Below the pieces are notes generated by a model that made no database searches, was not told where the DNA came from, and worked only from the letters and a program-made list of their open reading frames with translations. From Opitutaceae bacterium (GTDB taxonomy: Bacteria; Verrucomicrobiota; Verrucomicrobiia; Opitutales; Opitutaceae): a stretch of 50,000 nucleotides of DNA. Every line of letters starts with the position of its first letter. Position 1 is the stretch's first letter. The stretch is taken from the NCBI GenBank assembly GCA_016715765.1, contig JADJZJ010000020.1, positions 1-50,000 on the forward strand, read 5' to 3'. The position numbers and the translations under genes are program-made. This document shows positions 30,533 through 39,656 of the stretch, one piece after another.

Positions 30533-31156
30533 TAGTTTGGCAAGAACCCGCACCTTTTCAAACCGGTGCTCCGTCCCCGCCCGCAACCGCAGCACGTTGC
30601 CGCGGTGCGTGAAGAGGACGAATCCCGCGACCACCACTGCCGCCGCCATCCACACCGGCCGGTGCGGTTCCGGGGCATACAGGACGGCCGCGGGAATGAG
30701 CGCCGCGCTCGCCAGGATTGAGCTCAACCCCACGTAGCCCGTGATCGTCAAAACCAGCAACGCCACGACCAGCATCGTCAACACGCCCACGGGCCACAGC
30801 ACGAGCAGGGCCCCAAGTACGGCCGCCACGCCCTTGCCGCCGCGAAAGCCGAAATACAACGGCCATACATGACCGATCGCCGCACCCGCACCGGCCAGCA
30901 GTGCCACGACGAGCGCATGCCGTTCATCGGCGATGCCGCAGCCGCCGGCCCAGGCCGCCAGCGCCGCCTTGCCCACGTCGATCACCACGACCCCCAAGGC
31001 GAACCACGGCCCCTGCGTGCGGAGCGCATTCGTGCCGCCGGCATTGCCGCTGCCCTGCTGGCGGATGTCCACGCCGCGCAGGCGGCCGAGGAGCAGGCTG
31101 CCGGAGATCGAGCCCAGCAGATAGCCCAGGATGATTCTGGCGATGTCCACTATCAT
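30509..31156 (-). CDS. plsY: Glycerol-3-phosphate acyltransferase (acyl-phosphate dependent)
   Basis: 215 aa from the ATG at 31156 (MIVDIARIILGYLLGSISG). Multi-span membrane protein with the PlsY loops: GSGNAGGTN, GFRGGKGVAAV and FTHRGNVLRL. It transfers acyl groups from acyl-phosphate to glycerol-3-phosphate. Its start overlaps the stop of the FakA-FakB fusion as ATGA, so the two are translationally coupled. The C-terminal residues NHGSHG and the stop are encoded by repeat copy A, showing that the element has landed at the gene's end. Confidence 0.94.
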   Translation of the reverse strand: MIVDIARIILGYLLGSISGSLLLGRLRGVDIRQQGSGNAGGTNALRTQGPWFALGVVVIDVGKAALAAWAGGCGIADERHALVVALLAGAGAAIGHVWPLYFGFRGGKGVAAVLGALLVLWPVGVLTMLVVALLVLTITGYVGLSSILASAALIPAAVLYAPEPHRPVWMAAAVVVAGFVLFTHRGNVLRLRAGTEHRFEKVRVLAKLFNHGSHG

Positions 31157-32961
31157 GGCGTTGGCGGTGCGTAATCCTGCACGGCAATCACCAGCGAACC
31201 TGGACCCGCATGCGCCCCGATGGCAACGCCGGTTTCCACCACCCACAGCCGGTCCACGTTGGGCACCAGCGTCCGCAGGGTGCGCTCCACCAGTGCCGCA
31301 TCCGCCGGGCAATCGCCGTGTCCGACGATGAACCGGTAACACCGCGCCGGGTCGAGGGTCCGTGCAATCCGCCGGGCAAACCGGACGGGGAGATGGTGCC
31401 GACCCCACAACGCGCCCTGCAGGCCGAGGCGGCCGCCCTTGCTGCAGAGGATGAGCGACAGCCGCAGGAGCCGCGTCATCGGCAACGCCGCCTTCGGGAT
31501 GCGTCCGCCGCGCACCCCGTAACTGATGTCGCGCACGATGGCATAGACCGACGTCCGCCCGCGCATGTGCGCGAGCCCCTCGAGCAGGCGGCTTGCGTCC
31601 AGTCCGGCCTGCGCCGCCTCGGCCGCCCAGATGACCATGAGCCCCTGCCCCGCCGCGACCTGCTCGCTGTCGAAGACGGTCACCCGTTGCGGATCACTGC
31701 GCGCGGCCGCGCTCTCGGCCGATTGCATCGTGCCCGAGAGCCTCCGCGACAGGGACACATCGATCACGCGCTCGTGGTGTGAAAGCAGCAGGTCGAACAT
31801 GCGCCGGAAATCCCCCGGGGACGGTTGCGACGTGCGCGGCAGCGCCGGTCCGGTCCGCATGGCCGCGTAAAATTCGCGCGGTGAGATCGTCTGGCGGTCG
31901 ATGTGCTCGCGCCCGGCAATGGAGAGGCGTTGCGGCACGAGATGGATGTTGAGCCGCTCAACCTCCTCCGCCGGCAGATCGGCGCCGGAATCCGCAGCGA
32001 TGGCCACCCGCCGGCGGCGCGCCGCCGATTCCGGGGTGGATTCGCGCCGATCCTCGATGTGTTGCGCCGACACGGTCCCGAACCGCGCGGCCAGTGCGAG
32101 CAGTGCCGCCGGCTCATTGAGCTCGGCATGCAGCCGCACCTGCGTGCGCGAACCGGCCAGCACGATTTTCGCCGCCGGCAGGGTCCGCAGGGCCGCCTTG
32201 AGGACCGGACGTTCGATCCGCTCCGCGTCCACCGTGCACTGCACGAGATAGCGACCCGCGCCCCCGCCGCCGCTGCCCGGAAATGTTTCCACCCCGGGGG
32301 CCGGCGGTTCCAAGGCCGGCCCGGTTTGATCCGCCGCGCGGCCCTGCCCGACCAGTTCGTTCATGCCTTCGAGCAATTCGACAAAGCCGCGGGCCCCGGC
32401 GTCGACCACGCCGGCCGCGCGCAGCGCCTTGAGTTGGTGCTGGGTTTGCATCAGGGCGATGCGGGTGCGGCTGAGCGCGGCGACAAAACCTTTTCGCAGA
32501 TCAAGTTCACCAGCCTCCGCCTGCGCCTGCATGCCCCCGGTGAACGCTTGGATCACGCTGAGCATCGTGCCTTCGCAGGGATCGGCCATGGCGGTCCGGG
32601 CCTCCGCGGCCCCGAGGCCCAGCGCTTTGGCCAGCACGGGGAGGGTCACCGATTCATCCGGTGGCAGGGCGGTCGCAACGCCGTGCAGCCAATGAGCGAG
32701 AATGGCACCGGCATTGCCGCGCGCGCCGTCGGCCGCATCAGTGGCCAAACCATGGAGGAGTTCGCGCACGCCGGCCGGTGACGGATGCCGGAGACTCTGC
32801 AGCATGGCGGCGAGGGTGAAGGTGAGATTGGTGCCGGTGTCTCGGTCCGGAACCGGGAATACGTTGATGCGATTGAGTTCCTCCCGCTGCGCGGCCACGC
32901 GCCGGATGCCGGCCAGCAGCGCGCGGCGCAAACCATAGGGCGAAAGCTTGTGCAGGCTCAT
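31153..32961 (-). CDS. Fused fatty acid kinase: FakA (DhaL + middle domain) - FakB (DegV)
   Basis: 602 aa from the ATG at 32961 (MSLHKLSPYGLRRALL). Residues about 10-200 are a DhaL-type kinase domain with the Mg-ATP motif NVFPVPDRDTGTN and GARGNAGAILAHWLHG. Residues about 225-300 resemble the FakA middle domain (YLVQCTVDAER... VRLHAELNEPAALLALAARF). From about residue 310 to the end is a DegV/FakB fatty-acid-binding domain (AADSGADLPAEEVERLNIHL, TSQPSPGDF, SLSRRLSGT, GRIPKAALP). In Staphylococcus, FakA phosphorylates FakB-bound fatty acids to acyl-phosphate, the substrate of PlsY. Here both parts are one chain, the usual FakA C-terminal domain is absent, and plsY overlaps by 4 bp. Confidence 0.88.
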   Translation of the reverse strand: MSLHKLSPYGLRRALLAGIRRVAAQREELNRINVFPVPDRDTGTNLTFTLAAMLQSLRHPSPAGVRELLHGLATDAADGARGNAGAILAHWLHGVATALPPDESVTLPVLAKALGLGAAEARTAMADPCEGTMLSVIQAFTGGMQAQAEAGELDLRKGFVAALSRTRIALMQTQHQLKALRAAGVVDAGARGFVELLEGMNELVGQGRAADQTGPALEPPAPGVETFPGSGGGGAGRYLVQCTVDAERIERPVLKAALRTLPAAKIVLAGSRTQVRLHAELNEPAALLALAARFGTVSAQHIEDRRESTPESAARRRRVAIAADSGADLPAEEVERLNIHLVPQRLSIAGREHIDRQTISPREFYAAMRTGPALPRTSQPSPGDFRRMFDLLLSHHERVIDVSLSRRLSGTMQSAESAAARSDPQRVTVFDSEQVAAGQGLMVIWAAEAAQAGLDASRLLEGLAHMRGRTSVYAIVRDISYGVRGGRIPKAALPMTRLLRLSLILCSKGGRLGLQGALWGRHHLPVRFARRIARTLDPARCYRFIVGHGDCPADAALVERTLRTLVPNVDRLWVVETGVAIGAHAGPGSLVIAVQDYAPPTP

Positions 32962-33320
32962 CAGCAGCCGCGACCGAGGGGCCGCGAAGCCAGGGGGGCG
33001 CCAGGCAGGTTCGACAACACGAGTGCAATAGACACCCCCGCCCAATTGGCATCCAGCCAAATCCTGACCGGAGTATTAACCACGGATTTTGAGCCCTGTC
33101 GCTTCGCTCGGTAGCACGGATGGCACGGATCCGATCCGGTTTTAACCACAAGGAACACAAAGGTCATGACGCGTATGCTGCATCCGAGGCGCCTATAGGC
33201 GCGCTGACGAGCGACCCATCCGGACAGACCCTTTGTGCTCTTTGTGGTTAATCCGGCTTGGAGAGATCGGATCCGTGCCATCCGTGAAATCCGTGGTTAA
33301 AATGTCCGGGAGATAACCAC
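32962..33320. other. Gap with repeat copy B; no gene
   Basis: Beyond the repeat at 33076-33300, a short GCGACCGAGGGGCCGCG piece (32969-32985) resembles the GGGAGCGCGACCG terminal repeat. The presumed promoter of the fused kinase lies here. Confidence 0.5.
33076..33300. repeat. Nested inverted-repeat element, copy B
   Basis: Outer arms TTAACCACGGAT ... ATCCGTGGTTAA, inner arms AACCACAAGGAACACAAAGG ... CTTTGTGCTCTTTGTGGTTAA with core GCGCCTATAGGCGC at 33189-33202. The left outer arm is broken by an extra GAGCCCTGTCGCTTCGCTCG segment. Confidence 0.85.
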
Positions 33321-34823
33321 TCATGTAAAACGCAGTGCGTACACATCGGCGTCTTTCAGGCTCAGGCGCAGCCGTACCGGTTGATCCGCCCAAGCGGATA
33401 CATTGGTGCCCTGCTTCCATGTGACCACGCGATCCACCGCGTCGCCAAACACCGGCTCACAATCGGCCAGAGCCAATCCGGGGAGCGGGGTTCCGGCGGC
33501 ATCCTGCAATTCGACCCGCACTTCGCCCGCCGCACCGGTCGCGAAATTCAGCCGGAGCTCGCCGCCGGTGAAGGTCAGCGGCTGCGTCACGACCTCGCCG
33601 CCGGCCATCGGCGCGTGCAGGGACACGAAGCCATCCAGCCGCAGCGTGTAGCGGCGCACCACGCTGCCGCGGCCCAGCCAGTAGTTTTCCAGCACATAGA
33701 AGGAAAGATCCGGCGGTGCGTCGGGACCGAGGTCCGACGCCGTCTCGACCATGTGCCACGCCGCGTACTGATGGCCGTAGTTCCACGTGCCGGTGCGTTC
33801 CGGGCCCGGCCGGATGAAGCCCTCGGGCCAGCGCGTGAAATTCACGCCGTCGCGGCTGCACATGAGCAGGGTCTCGGTCAGCGCCTCGCCATAGCGCGGC
33901 TGCGCCGCCGACCGCTGCTCGCGGTGCTCCCTGTCGGGCAGCGCCCGCAGCGATGCGCCCCAGGGCCGCTCGCTGTAGCGCACGGGCAGGCCGATGAGCA
34001 GGTGCGGCGCGCGGTGGTAGGGTTTGATCTGGTTGACATAGAGCTCCTCGGCCGGTGGCGAAGCGGCATACGTGAGATCGCTGGCCGGACCCCAGTGCAG
34101 GAAATCCGCCGACGTCGCCGTGCGGATGCCGCGCGGCCCCTGTGGCTGCCACACTCCGGTCTTCACTTTGCCGCCGGGAAACGCACGCCAATACGCCCGG
34201 TAGCAATGCTGCACCTCGTCCCAGAAGGCGAGGTTCTGCGAATCAAACGCGCCATCGGTCACGATCGGCCCGTCGCCCAGCGGCGACCAGTGCAGTCCGT
34301 CGGGCGACTGCATGGCGACCAGGCCGAGCTCACCATCGGACCGGAACACACCCTTGTAGCGCGCCTCGGACGGCGCCGCCGGGTTCGCATCCTTAAAGAT
34401 CGCCGGATGCGCCGCATCCACGTCGAGCGGGCCATGCCGGCCCGTGGCGATGACGATGTTGTTGGCCTGCGAACCGGCGAACTCCACCAGCCCGAGTTCG
34501 GGCTTGGTCCAATGCAGCCCATCGGGGCTTTCCGCATAACAGGTGAAGCGATGCGGCGTGGCCTCGGAAACAATCCGGCCGGCGACGAGATTGATGTTGA
34601 ACGCCTTGTAATACATCCGGTAGCGGTCGCCGTCACGAAACACGCTGTGGTAGCCCGAGCCGGTTCCCTCCCAGGGTGCATCATGCCGCAGCACAATCTC
34701 CCGCGGTTGCGGATGGTGCAGACGCCGGACGGCCTGACCGTCAAGCCGGCTGATCAGCACATCATCGATGAACATTTCCCGCCGCGAGCCGAGGTGCAGT
34801 GGATTGGTTTCAGCCAATGCCAT
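33321..34823 (-). CDS. Five-bladed beta-propeller glycosidase-like protein
   Basis: 500 aa from the ATG at 34823 (MALAETNPLHLGSRREMFID). Upstream in-frame codons lie in repeat DNA and are rejected. Repeated blade motifs such as CYAESPDGLHWTKPELG, MQSPDGLHWSPLGDGP, TATSADFLHWGPASD and CSRDGVNFTRWPEG follow the SxDGxxW (Asp-box-like) pattern of sialidase and GH32/43/68-like propellers. No catalytic residues can be assigned with confidence and no signal peptide is evident. It lies divergent to a GH29 fucosidase and is likely part of the same carbohydrate-degradation locus. The exact activity is unknown. Confidence 0.65.
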   Translation of the reverse strand: MALAETNPLHLGSRREMFIDDVLISRLDGQAVRRLHHPQPREIVLRHDAPWEGTGSGYHSVFRDGDRYRMYYKAFNINLVAGRIVSEATPHRFTCYAESPDGLHWTKPELGLVEFAGSQANNIVIATGRHGPLDVDAAHPAIFKDANPAAPSEARYKGVFRSDGELGLVAMQSPDGLHWSPLGDGPIVTDGAFDSQNLAFWDEVQHCYRAYWRAFPGGKVKTGVWQPQGPRGIRTATSADFLHWGPASDLTYAASPPAEELYVNQIKPYHRAPHLLIGLPVRYSERPWGASLRALPDREHREQRSAAQPRYGEALTETLLMCSRDGVNFTRWPEGFIRPGPERTGTWNYGHQYAAWHMVETASDLGPDAPPDLSFYVLENYWLGRGSVVRRYTLRLDGFVSLHAPMAGGEVVTQPLTFTGGELRLNFATGAAGEVRVELQDAAGTPLPGLALADCEPVFGDAVDRVVTWKQGTNVSAWADQPVRLRLSLKDADVYALRFT

Positions 34824-34878
34824 GCCGCCATGCAACGTCCACCGTGCCACCCAGAGCAAATCTTTCTGTAGCCAGTCT

Positions 34879-35100
34879 TTTTTACGACGGATTGCACGGA
34901 TCACACGGATTGGGTTCATGAACCCGATCCCAAGGCAATTAACCACAAAGAACACAAAGGTCATGACGCGAATGAAGCGCGCGAGACCCTTATAAGGGCG
35001 CGGGATACTCTACTCCTGCCGGACGGCAGCCTTGTGTTCTTTGTGGTTGAATCGGTTTGGAAAGATCGGATCCGCGTCATCCGTGGAATCCGTGGTAAAT
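34879..35100. repeat. Nested inverted-repeat element, copy C (variant core)
   Basis: Inner arms TTAACCACAAAGAACACAAA ... TGTTCTTTGTGGTT; core palindrome CCCTTATAAGGG (34987-34998) instead of GCGCCTATAGGCGC, with compensated base changes. Confidence 0.85.
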
Positions 35101-35153
35101 AAAGGGTTGTCTGCTCCGCGCTCTCCGCGGCTCCGCGTGAGCCACTGATCGGC

Positions 35154-35193
35154 ACTTGAGCGTTCAGCGTTAAAAGTTGAGCGTTGGGCGTTA
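35154..35193. repeat. GCGTT tract upstream of the fucosidase gene
   Basis: Ends about 15 bp before the ATG at 35208. A 40-bp block starting at 35146 is identical to one starting at 36706. Confidence 0.75.
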
Positions 35194-35207
35194 TCCGTTT
35201 CTTCCCG

Positions 35208-36599
35208 ATGCCTCCTCTCCCCGCCCCGTTCCTTCCCCTGCCAACGCCGGCGCAGCTCGCCTGGCAGGAAACCGAGACCAACCTGTTCGTGCATTTCGGC
35301 CTGAACACCTTCACCGGTCGCGAATGGGGTGATGGCAAGGAATCCCCGGCGCTTTTCAATCCCGCCAGTCTCGATTGCCGCCAATGGGCGCGCGCCGCCC
35401 GCGCCGCGGGTTTCAAAATCGGCATCCTCACGGCCAAGCACCACGACGGTTTTTGCCTGTGGCCGACGGCCACGACCAGTCATGCGGTCAATTCCTCGAC
35501 CTGGCGCGGCGGCCGGGGTGATGTGGTGCGTGAGTTCGTCGATGCGTTCCGCGCCGAGGGACTCAAGGTCGGACTCTACCTCTCACCCTGGGACCGTCAC
35601 GAACTGTGCTACGGTGATTCCCCGCGCTACAACGACTTTTACTGCGCGCAACTTACCGAGCTGCTCACCCGCTACGGCGAGTTGCACGAGGTGTGGTTCG
35701 ACGGTGCCTGCGCGGAGGGGCCCAACGGACGGAAGCAGGTTTACGACTGGCCGCGGTTTCTCGCCCTCGTGAAGCAACTCCAGCCGGGCGCCGTGACATT
35801 TGGCGATGGCGGCACCGACGTGCGCTGGGTGGGCAACGAACGCGGATTTGCCCATGAAACCTGCTGGTCAACGGTCGATCCGCGCACGGTGCGTTTCCCG
35901 GGAGATTCGGGCAATGTCCAGGCCAACGACGCCACCGCCCGCACGGAACTGAAGCGGCACCTGGGCAGCGGCGATGCCCCCGACCCGACTTTTCGTGAAC
36001 CACGAGTGTGGCGGCCCGCCGAGTGCGACGTCTCCATCCGTCCGGGTTGGTTCTACCATCCGGAAGAGGATGCCCAAGTGCGAACCGTGGAGAATCTTGT
36101 GGAGCTGTTTTGCCACAGCGCTGGCCGCAACAGCCTGCTGCTGCTCAACATCCCTCCAACCCAGGATGGGCTCTTTCATGAGAACGACATTGCCGCCATC
36201 ACCGGACTGCGCCGGGAACTGGACCGGCTCTTCGACCGGGATTTGGCGCAGATGCCCGGCGTGAGATGGCATTCACCTTCACTGATGCAGGAGCGTCCGG
36301 AGGCTCCCTGGGCCGCTCCGGTTGGCGCGACCCAGGCGATGATTGAGATGACTTTCCCCAAAGTGGTGGCGGTCAATCTGCTTTGCCTGGAGGAAACCAT
36401 CCGGCATGGGCAACGCATCGCCGCCTATCGTGTGGAGGCGGCTGTGGGTCCCTCCACCTGGCAGGAGATCGCCCGGGGCACCACCATCGGCCGCAAGAAG
36501 ATCGACCGGCTAGCCGTTCCCGTGCGAACGCAGCGCCTGCGCCTGACGATCGAAGCCGCACTCGCCCCACCGGTTATATCGGCTTGGCGGGTGTATTAA
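35208..36599 (+). CDS. Alpha-L-fucosidase (GH29 family)
   Basis: 463 aa from the ATG at 35208; an upstream TTG/ATG would lie in the repeat tract. N-terminal TIM-barrel motifs: NLFVHFGLNTFTGREWGDG, TAKHHDGFCLWPT, VGLYLSPWDRHE and the nucleophile-bearing EVWFDGAC (Asp). The C-terminal ~100 residues (FPKVVAVNLLCLEETIRHGQ) form a small carbohydrate-binding, F5/8-like module. No signal peptide is visible, so it may act in the cytoplasm on imported oligosaccharides (inference). It is in line with the next gene, separated by 173 bp. Confidence 0.9.
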   Translation: MPPLPAPFLPLPTPAQLAWQETETNLFVHFGLNTFTGREWGDGKESPALFNPASLDCRQWARAARAAGFKIGILTAKHHDGFCLWPTATTSHAVNSSTWRGGRGDVVREFVDAFRAEGLKVGLYLSPWDRHELCYGDSPRYNDFYCAQLTELLTRYGELHEVWFDGACAEGPNGRKQVYDWPRFLALVKQLQPGAVTFGDGGTDVRWVGNERGFAHETCWSTVDPRTVRFPGDSGNVQANDATARTELKRHLGSGDAPDPTFREPRVWRPAECDVSIRPGWFYHPEEDAQVRTVENLVELFCHSAGRNSLLLLNIPPTQDGLFHENDIAAITGLRRELDRLFDRDLAQMPGVRWHSPSLMQERPEAPWAAPVGATQAMIEMTFPKVVAVNLLCLEETIRHGQRIAAYRVEAAVGPSTWQEIARGTTIGRKKIDRLAVPVRTQRLRLTIEAALAPPVISAWRVY

Positions 36600-36713
36600 C
36601 GCAGGCCTTGAAGGCTCCTGACTGCGGTACTATCCGGTGCGTTTGCCCGACTTCGAAATTTGAGGAGGTTTTCGATCGCGACATAAAGCCGCTCCGACTC
36701 AGTCATGATCGGC

Positions 36714-36752
36714 ACTTGAGCGTTCAGCGTTAAAAGTTGAGCGTTAAGCGTT
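36714..36752. repeat. GCGTT tract upstream of the 760-aa gene
   Basis: Ends 20 bp before the ATG at 36773. Its flank duplicates the 35146-35185 block exactly. Confidence 0.75.
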
Positions 36753-36772
36753 CCTCCCTCGCCCTCCGACCG

Positions 36773-39055
36773 ATGTTTCCGATCCCCGCCACCTTCGCCC
36801 TCGCCACCCACGACGGTCGCACGCGTACCGATCTCATCTGTCCGCCCCTCGACTTTGGCCACCCTACCCGCACCGATTTTGCGGGCGCCCGCTGGCGGCT
36901 TGAACTCACCGCCCAGGCAAAGGCCCCCGGTGCCTTTGCCATCACGGTCACTGCGACGGTCGAACAGGGTATGGCCCGGGCCATCGCTGCCGGACTCCGT
37001 TGGGAGGATTCCGGGTGGAGCCCCGCCAACTATGTCCTGATCCCGGGCGCGGTTTACGCCGGCAACCGCTTCCCGGCCCTGCGCCGCCCCTACCCGCCGC
37101 ACATCCGCGACCTCGGCCAACGTGCCGACCGTCCTATCCTCGATATCGGCGATATTCCGCGCCTTTCCTTTGAGCCCGGTCGCTCCCACCTCGACCAGAC
37201 TTCGCTCGACGCCGCCGTGCCAGGTCTGGGCGTTTACTTCCCCTCCGGACACCAGGCTTTTCTCCTCCTCACGCCGCAAACCTCGGCCCACGGCGCCTAC
37301 GGAATTGAAGTCATCGAAAACGCCGATCGGACCCGGGCCGGGATTCTGCTTCTCACCCCGGGTTTCATTCACCCGCTCCCGGATGACAGCGATTCCGAAC
37401 CCGGCATCGGCAAGCTCTCCGCCGTCCATCTGCACCCGGAGAACAGCCACCCTGCCGACCTCGCGACCGGCGATGCGATCACGCTCACCTTCGAGTTCCA
37501 CACCTTCGCTTGCGCCGACGTCCATGAACTCTTCGCGCGCCTCTTCGCAAATCGCACGGCCCTCTTTCCCGCAACGACATTGCCGGCCCCGGAGGTGATG
37601 CCCTTTTCCGCCGCTTGGGATCTGATGCAGGCCAAGCACAACACGTCCAACTGGCACGAGGGCCAGGGCCTGTACCAGATCGGCCTGCCCTGGGCACCCG
37701 GCCAGTTCACGCAGTTCTGGCAAAACGGCTGGGTGGGTGGCGGCAGTACCGCGTTTGCCATGGCCCAGGAGGGCGATGCCACCGCGCAAATCCGCGCCGA
37801 CCGCAATCTCGACTTCATCCTGACCCGCGGCGTCTCGCGCCTTGGGTTATTCAAGGCCATCATGTCGGAGACGGGGGCGTGGAAAGGCGATGGCCATGAG
37901 GGCTGGGATGAGCCCTGGTGCCTCGTCCGTCGTCAGGGCGACACGCTCTGCTTCGTCCTGCGTCAGCTCCTGCTGCGTCGCGAACGCCGCCAAACCGTGC
38001 CGTCCTCGTGGGAAGCCGCCGCCCGCCGGGCCGCCGCCGCCCTGTGCGAGGTGTGGGAGCGCGAGGGCGAGTTTGGCTTTCAGCTCAACTGCGACACCGG
38101 CCGGATCGAAATCCGCGGCTCCACCTCGGGTGCGCTCATCCCCGGGGCTCTCGTCCTCGCCGCGCAGTATTTCAACGAGCCCCGCTTCCTCGCCATCGCC
38201 CGCGCGGCCGCGGCCCATTACCGTGATCACGATCTGGCGTGGGGCGTGACCACCGGCGGACCCGGCGACGCGGTGCAGGCCCCCGACGGCGAATCCATTT
38301 TCAGCCTGGTCGAAAGCTTCATTCTCCTGCACGAGCACACGCGCGAAGCCGGCTGGCGCGAGGCCGCCCGCCACGCCTGCCATCAGGCGGCTTCGTGGTC
38401 TATTTCGTATCCCTACCGGTTTCCGCCCGCCTCCGCCCTCGGCACCCTTGGGATCGATGCCCGCGGCGCCTTGCTGGCCAACGCCCAGAACAAATGCGGT
38501 GTGCCGGGCATTTGCACGCTGTCCGGGCAGGGCATCCTGCGCACCTTCCGCGCCACCGGCGATTTACGTCTGCTTGATCTCCTGCGCGATATCGCCCACG
38601 CCCTGCCGCAGTATCTCTCCCGCGCCGACCGTCCCATTCCCGCCCGCCTCAACTGGGGCAATTCGCTCACCCACCTTCCGCCCGGCTGGATCTGCGAACG
38701 CGTCAACATCACGCCCTCCTGGCCCGAAGCCCTCGGAGAACAATCCGCGTATTCCTGCTGGTGCGAGGTCGCCCTCATGCTCACGTGGTGCGACCTGCCG
38801 GGAGTCTATGCGCAGCCCGACACCGGACTCATCCGCGCCCTCGACCATGTGCAGGCCGCGTGGACCGACGACTCGAGGCGAACCCTGCGCCTGACCAATC
38901 CGACACCTTTCCCGGCCCGAGTGCGGGTGATGTTTGAAACTGCAGAGATGGCGAGAGAACAGGCGCTGCCGATCAACTACGCGGCAGGGCTGCCGGTGGT
39001 GGACGTCGCGGCTGGTGAAACTAAAGAATTAATCGCAAAGACGCTAAGGAGCTAA
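36773..39055 (+). CDS. Large protein with an alpha/alpha-toroid-like C-terminal domain
   Basis: 760 aa from the ATG at 36773. The family is not recognised. The first ~270 residues look like a beta-rich N-terminal domain (PFALATHDGRTRTD, DYVLIPGAVYAGN). The rest carries helical pairs with W/H-rich loops (NTSNWHEGQGLYQIGLPWAP, SETGAWKGDGHEGWDEPWC, LNWGNSLTHLPPGW), as in (alpha/alpha)6 glycoside hydrolases and lyases. Inference: a carbohydrate-active enzyme that works with the fucosidase; the activity cannot be named. The last residues (IAKTLRS) and stop are encoded by a TCGCAAAGACGCTAAGG-type repeat. Confidence 0.55.
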   Translation: MFPIPATFALATHDGRTRTDLICPPLDFGHPTRTDFAGARWRLELTAQAKAPGAFAITVTATVEQGMARAIAAGLRWEDSGWSPANYVLIPGAVYAGNRFPALRRPYPPHIRDLGQRADRPILDIGDIPRLSFEPGRSHLDQTSLDAAVPGLGVYFPSGHQAFLLLTPQTSAHGAYGIEVIENADRTRAGILLLTPGFIHPLPDDSDSEPGIGKLSAVHLHPENSHPADLATGDAITLTFEFHTFACADVHELFARLFANRTALFPATTLPAPEVMPFSAAWDLMQAKHNTSNWHEGQGLYQIGLPWAPGQFTQFWQNGWVGGGSTAFAMAQEGDATAQIRADRNLDFILTRGVSRLGLFKAIMSETGAWKGDGHEGWDEPWCLVRRQGDTLCFVLRQLLLRRERRQTVPSSWEAAARRAAAALCEVWEREGEFGFQLNCDTGRIEIRGSTSGALIPGALVLAAQYFNEPRFLAIARAAAAHYRDHDLAWGVTTGGPGDAVQAPDGESIFSLVESFILLHEHTREAGWREAARHACHQAASWSISYPYRFPPASALGTLGIDARGALLANAQNKCGVPGICTLSGQGILRTFRATGDLRLLDLLRDIAHALPQYLSRADRPIPARLNWGNSLTHLPPGWICERVNITPSWPEALGEQSAYSCWCEVALMLTWCDLPGVYAQPDTGLIRALDHVQAAWTDDSRRTLRLTNPTPFPARVRVMFETAEMAREQALPINYAAGLPVVDVAAGETKELIAKTLRS

Positions 39056-39656
39056 GTTCGGAGCGAAGGATGGATTGGGTTCGAATCACGGACTAATGCA
39101 GGGTCTCACGCGGAGACGCGGAGGCGCGGAGAAGACTTCAAAGCGGGTTAACCACAAAGAACACAAAGGAGGTGTTTTGGCGGCGAGGCGCGACAGAGCG
39201 CTTATAAGCGCCACGGGGGATTGTCCGTTTGGGGTTCGGGCCAATCTCAATCCGGTTTTTAACCACTGATGGGCACTGATGAACACTGATATTCCGATCC
39301 TGATTCCTCTCGGACCAGCTCGTTGGTTTTCAACCAACGCTTGTTCCGCTCGGGGGTTTGATTTTCGAACCCATACACACCGAGCTCGATGATTGAGATC
39401 CGGTGTTCTCTGTCATTGGATCGAAATTACCATCCTGAGCGGACCGAGTTCTGAACGGATCTCAGAGCTCTGGTCCGCGAAGATTTGGTTCGGGCATCTG
39501 CGTGCATATGTGCCCATCTGTGGTTATAAAATGCCTTGGGAGCGGAGGTCTGATCTCCATTCGTGTCCCTTTGTGGTTAACTAAAAGGCGGGGTTAATAA
39601 CTTTGCTCCGTCTTCGCGGCTTTGCTCCTTTGCGCTTAATCCGATTCCTCCCCCGC
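39056..39656. other. 600-bp repeat-filled gap without genes
   Basis: Contains a degenerate TCACGCGGAGACGCGGAGGC tract (39105-39130), repeat copy D, a TTTTTAACCACTGATGGGCA... arm (39246-39288) and a partial arm of the TTTGTGGTTAAC family at 39570-39580. No frame with coding character seen. Confidence 0.6.
39148..39290. repeat. Nested inverted-repeat element, copy D (one-sided, variant core)
   Basis: Left inner arm TTAACCACAAAGAACACAAA is intact and the right inner arm has been lost. The core palindrome is GCGCTTATAAGCGC (39198-39211). Confidence 0.7.

Larger units (their letters stand above)
34824..35207. promoter_or_regulatory. Divergent promoter gap between propeller protein and fucosidase
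   Basis: It contains repeat copy C (34879-35100) and a GCGTT tract (35154-35193). No other feature seen. Confidence 0.5.
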
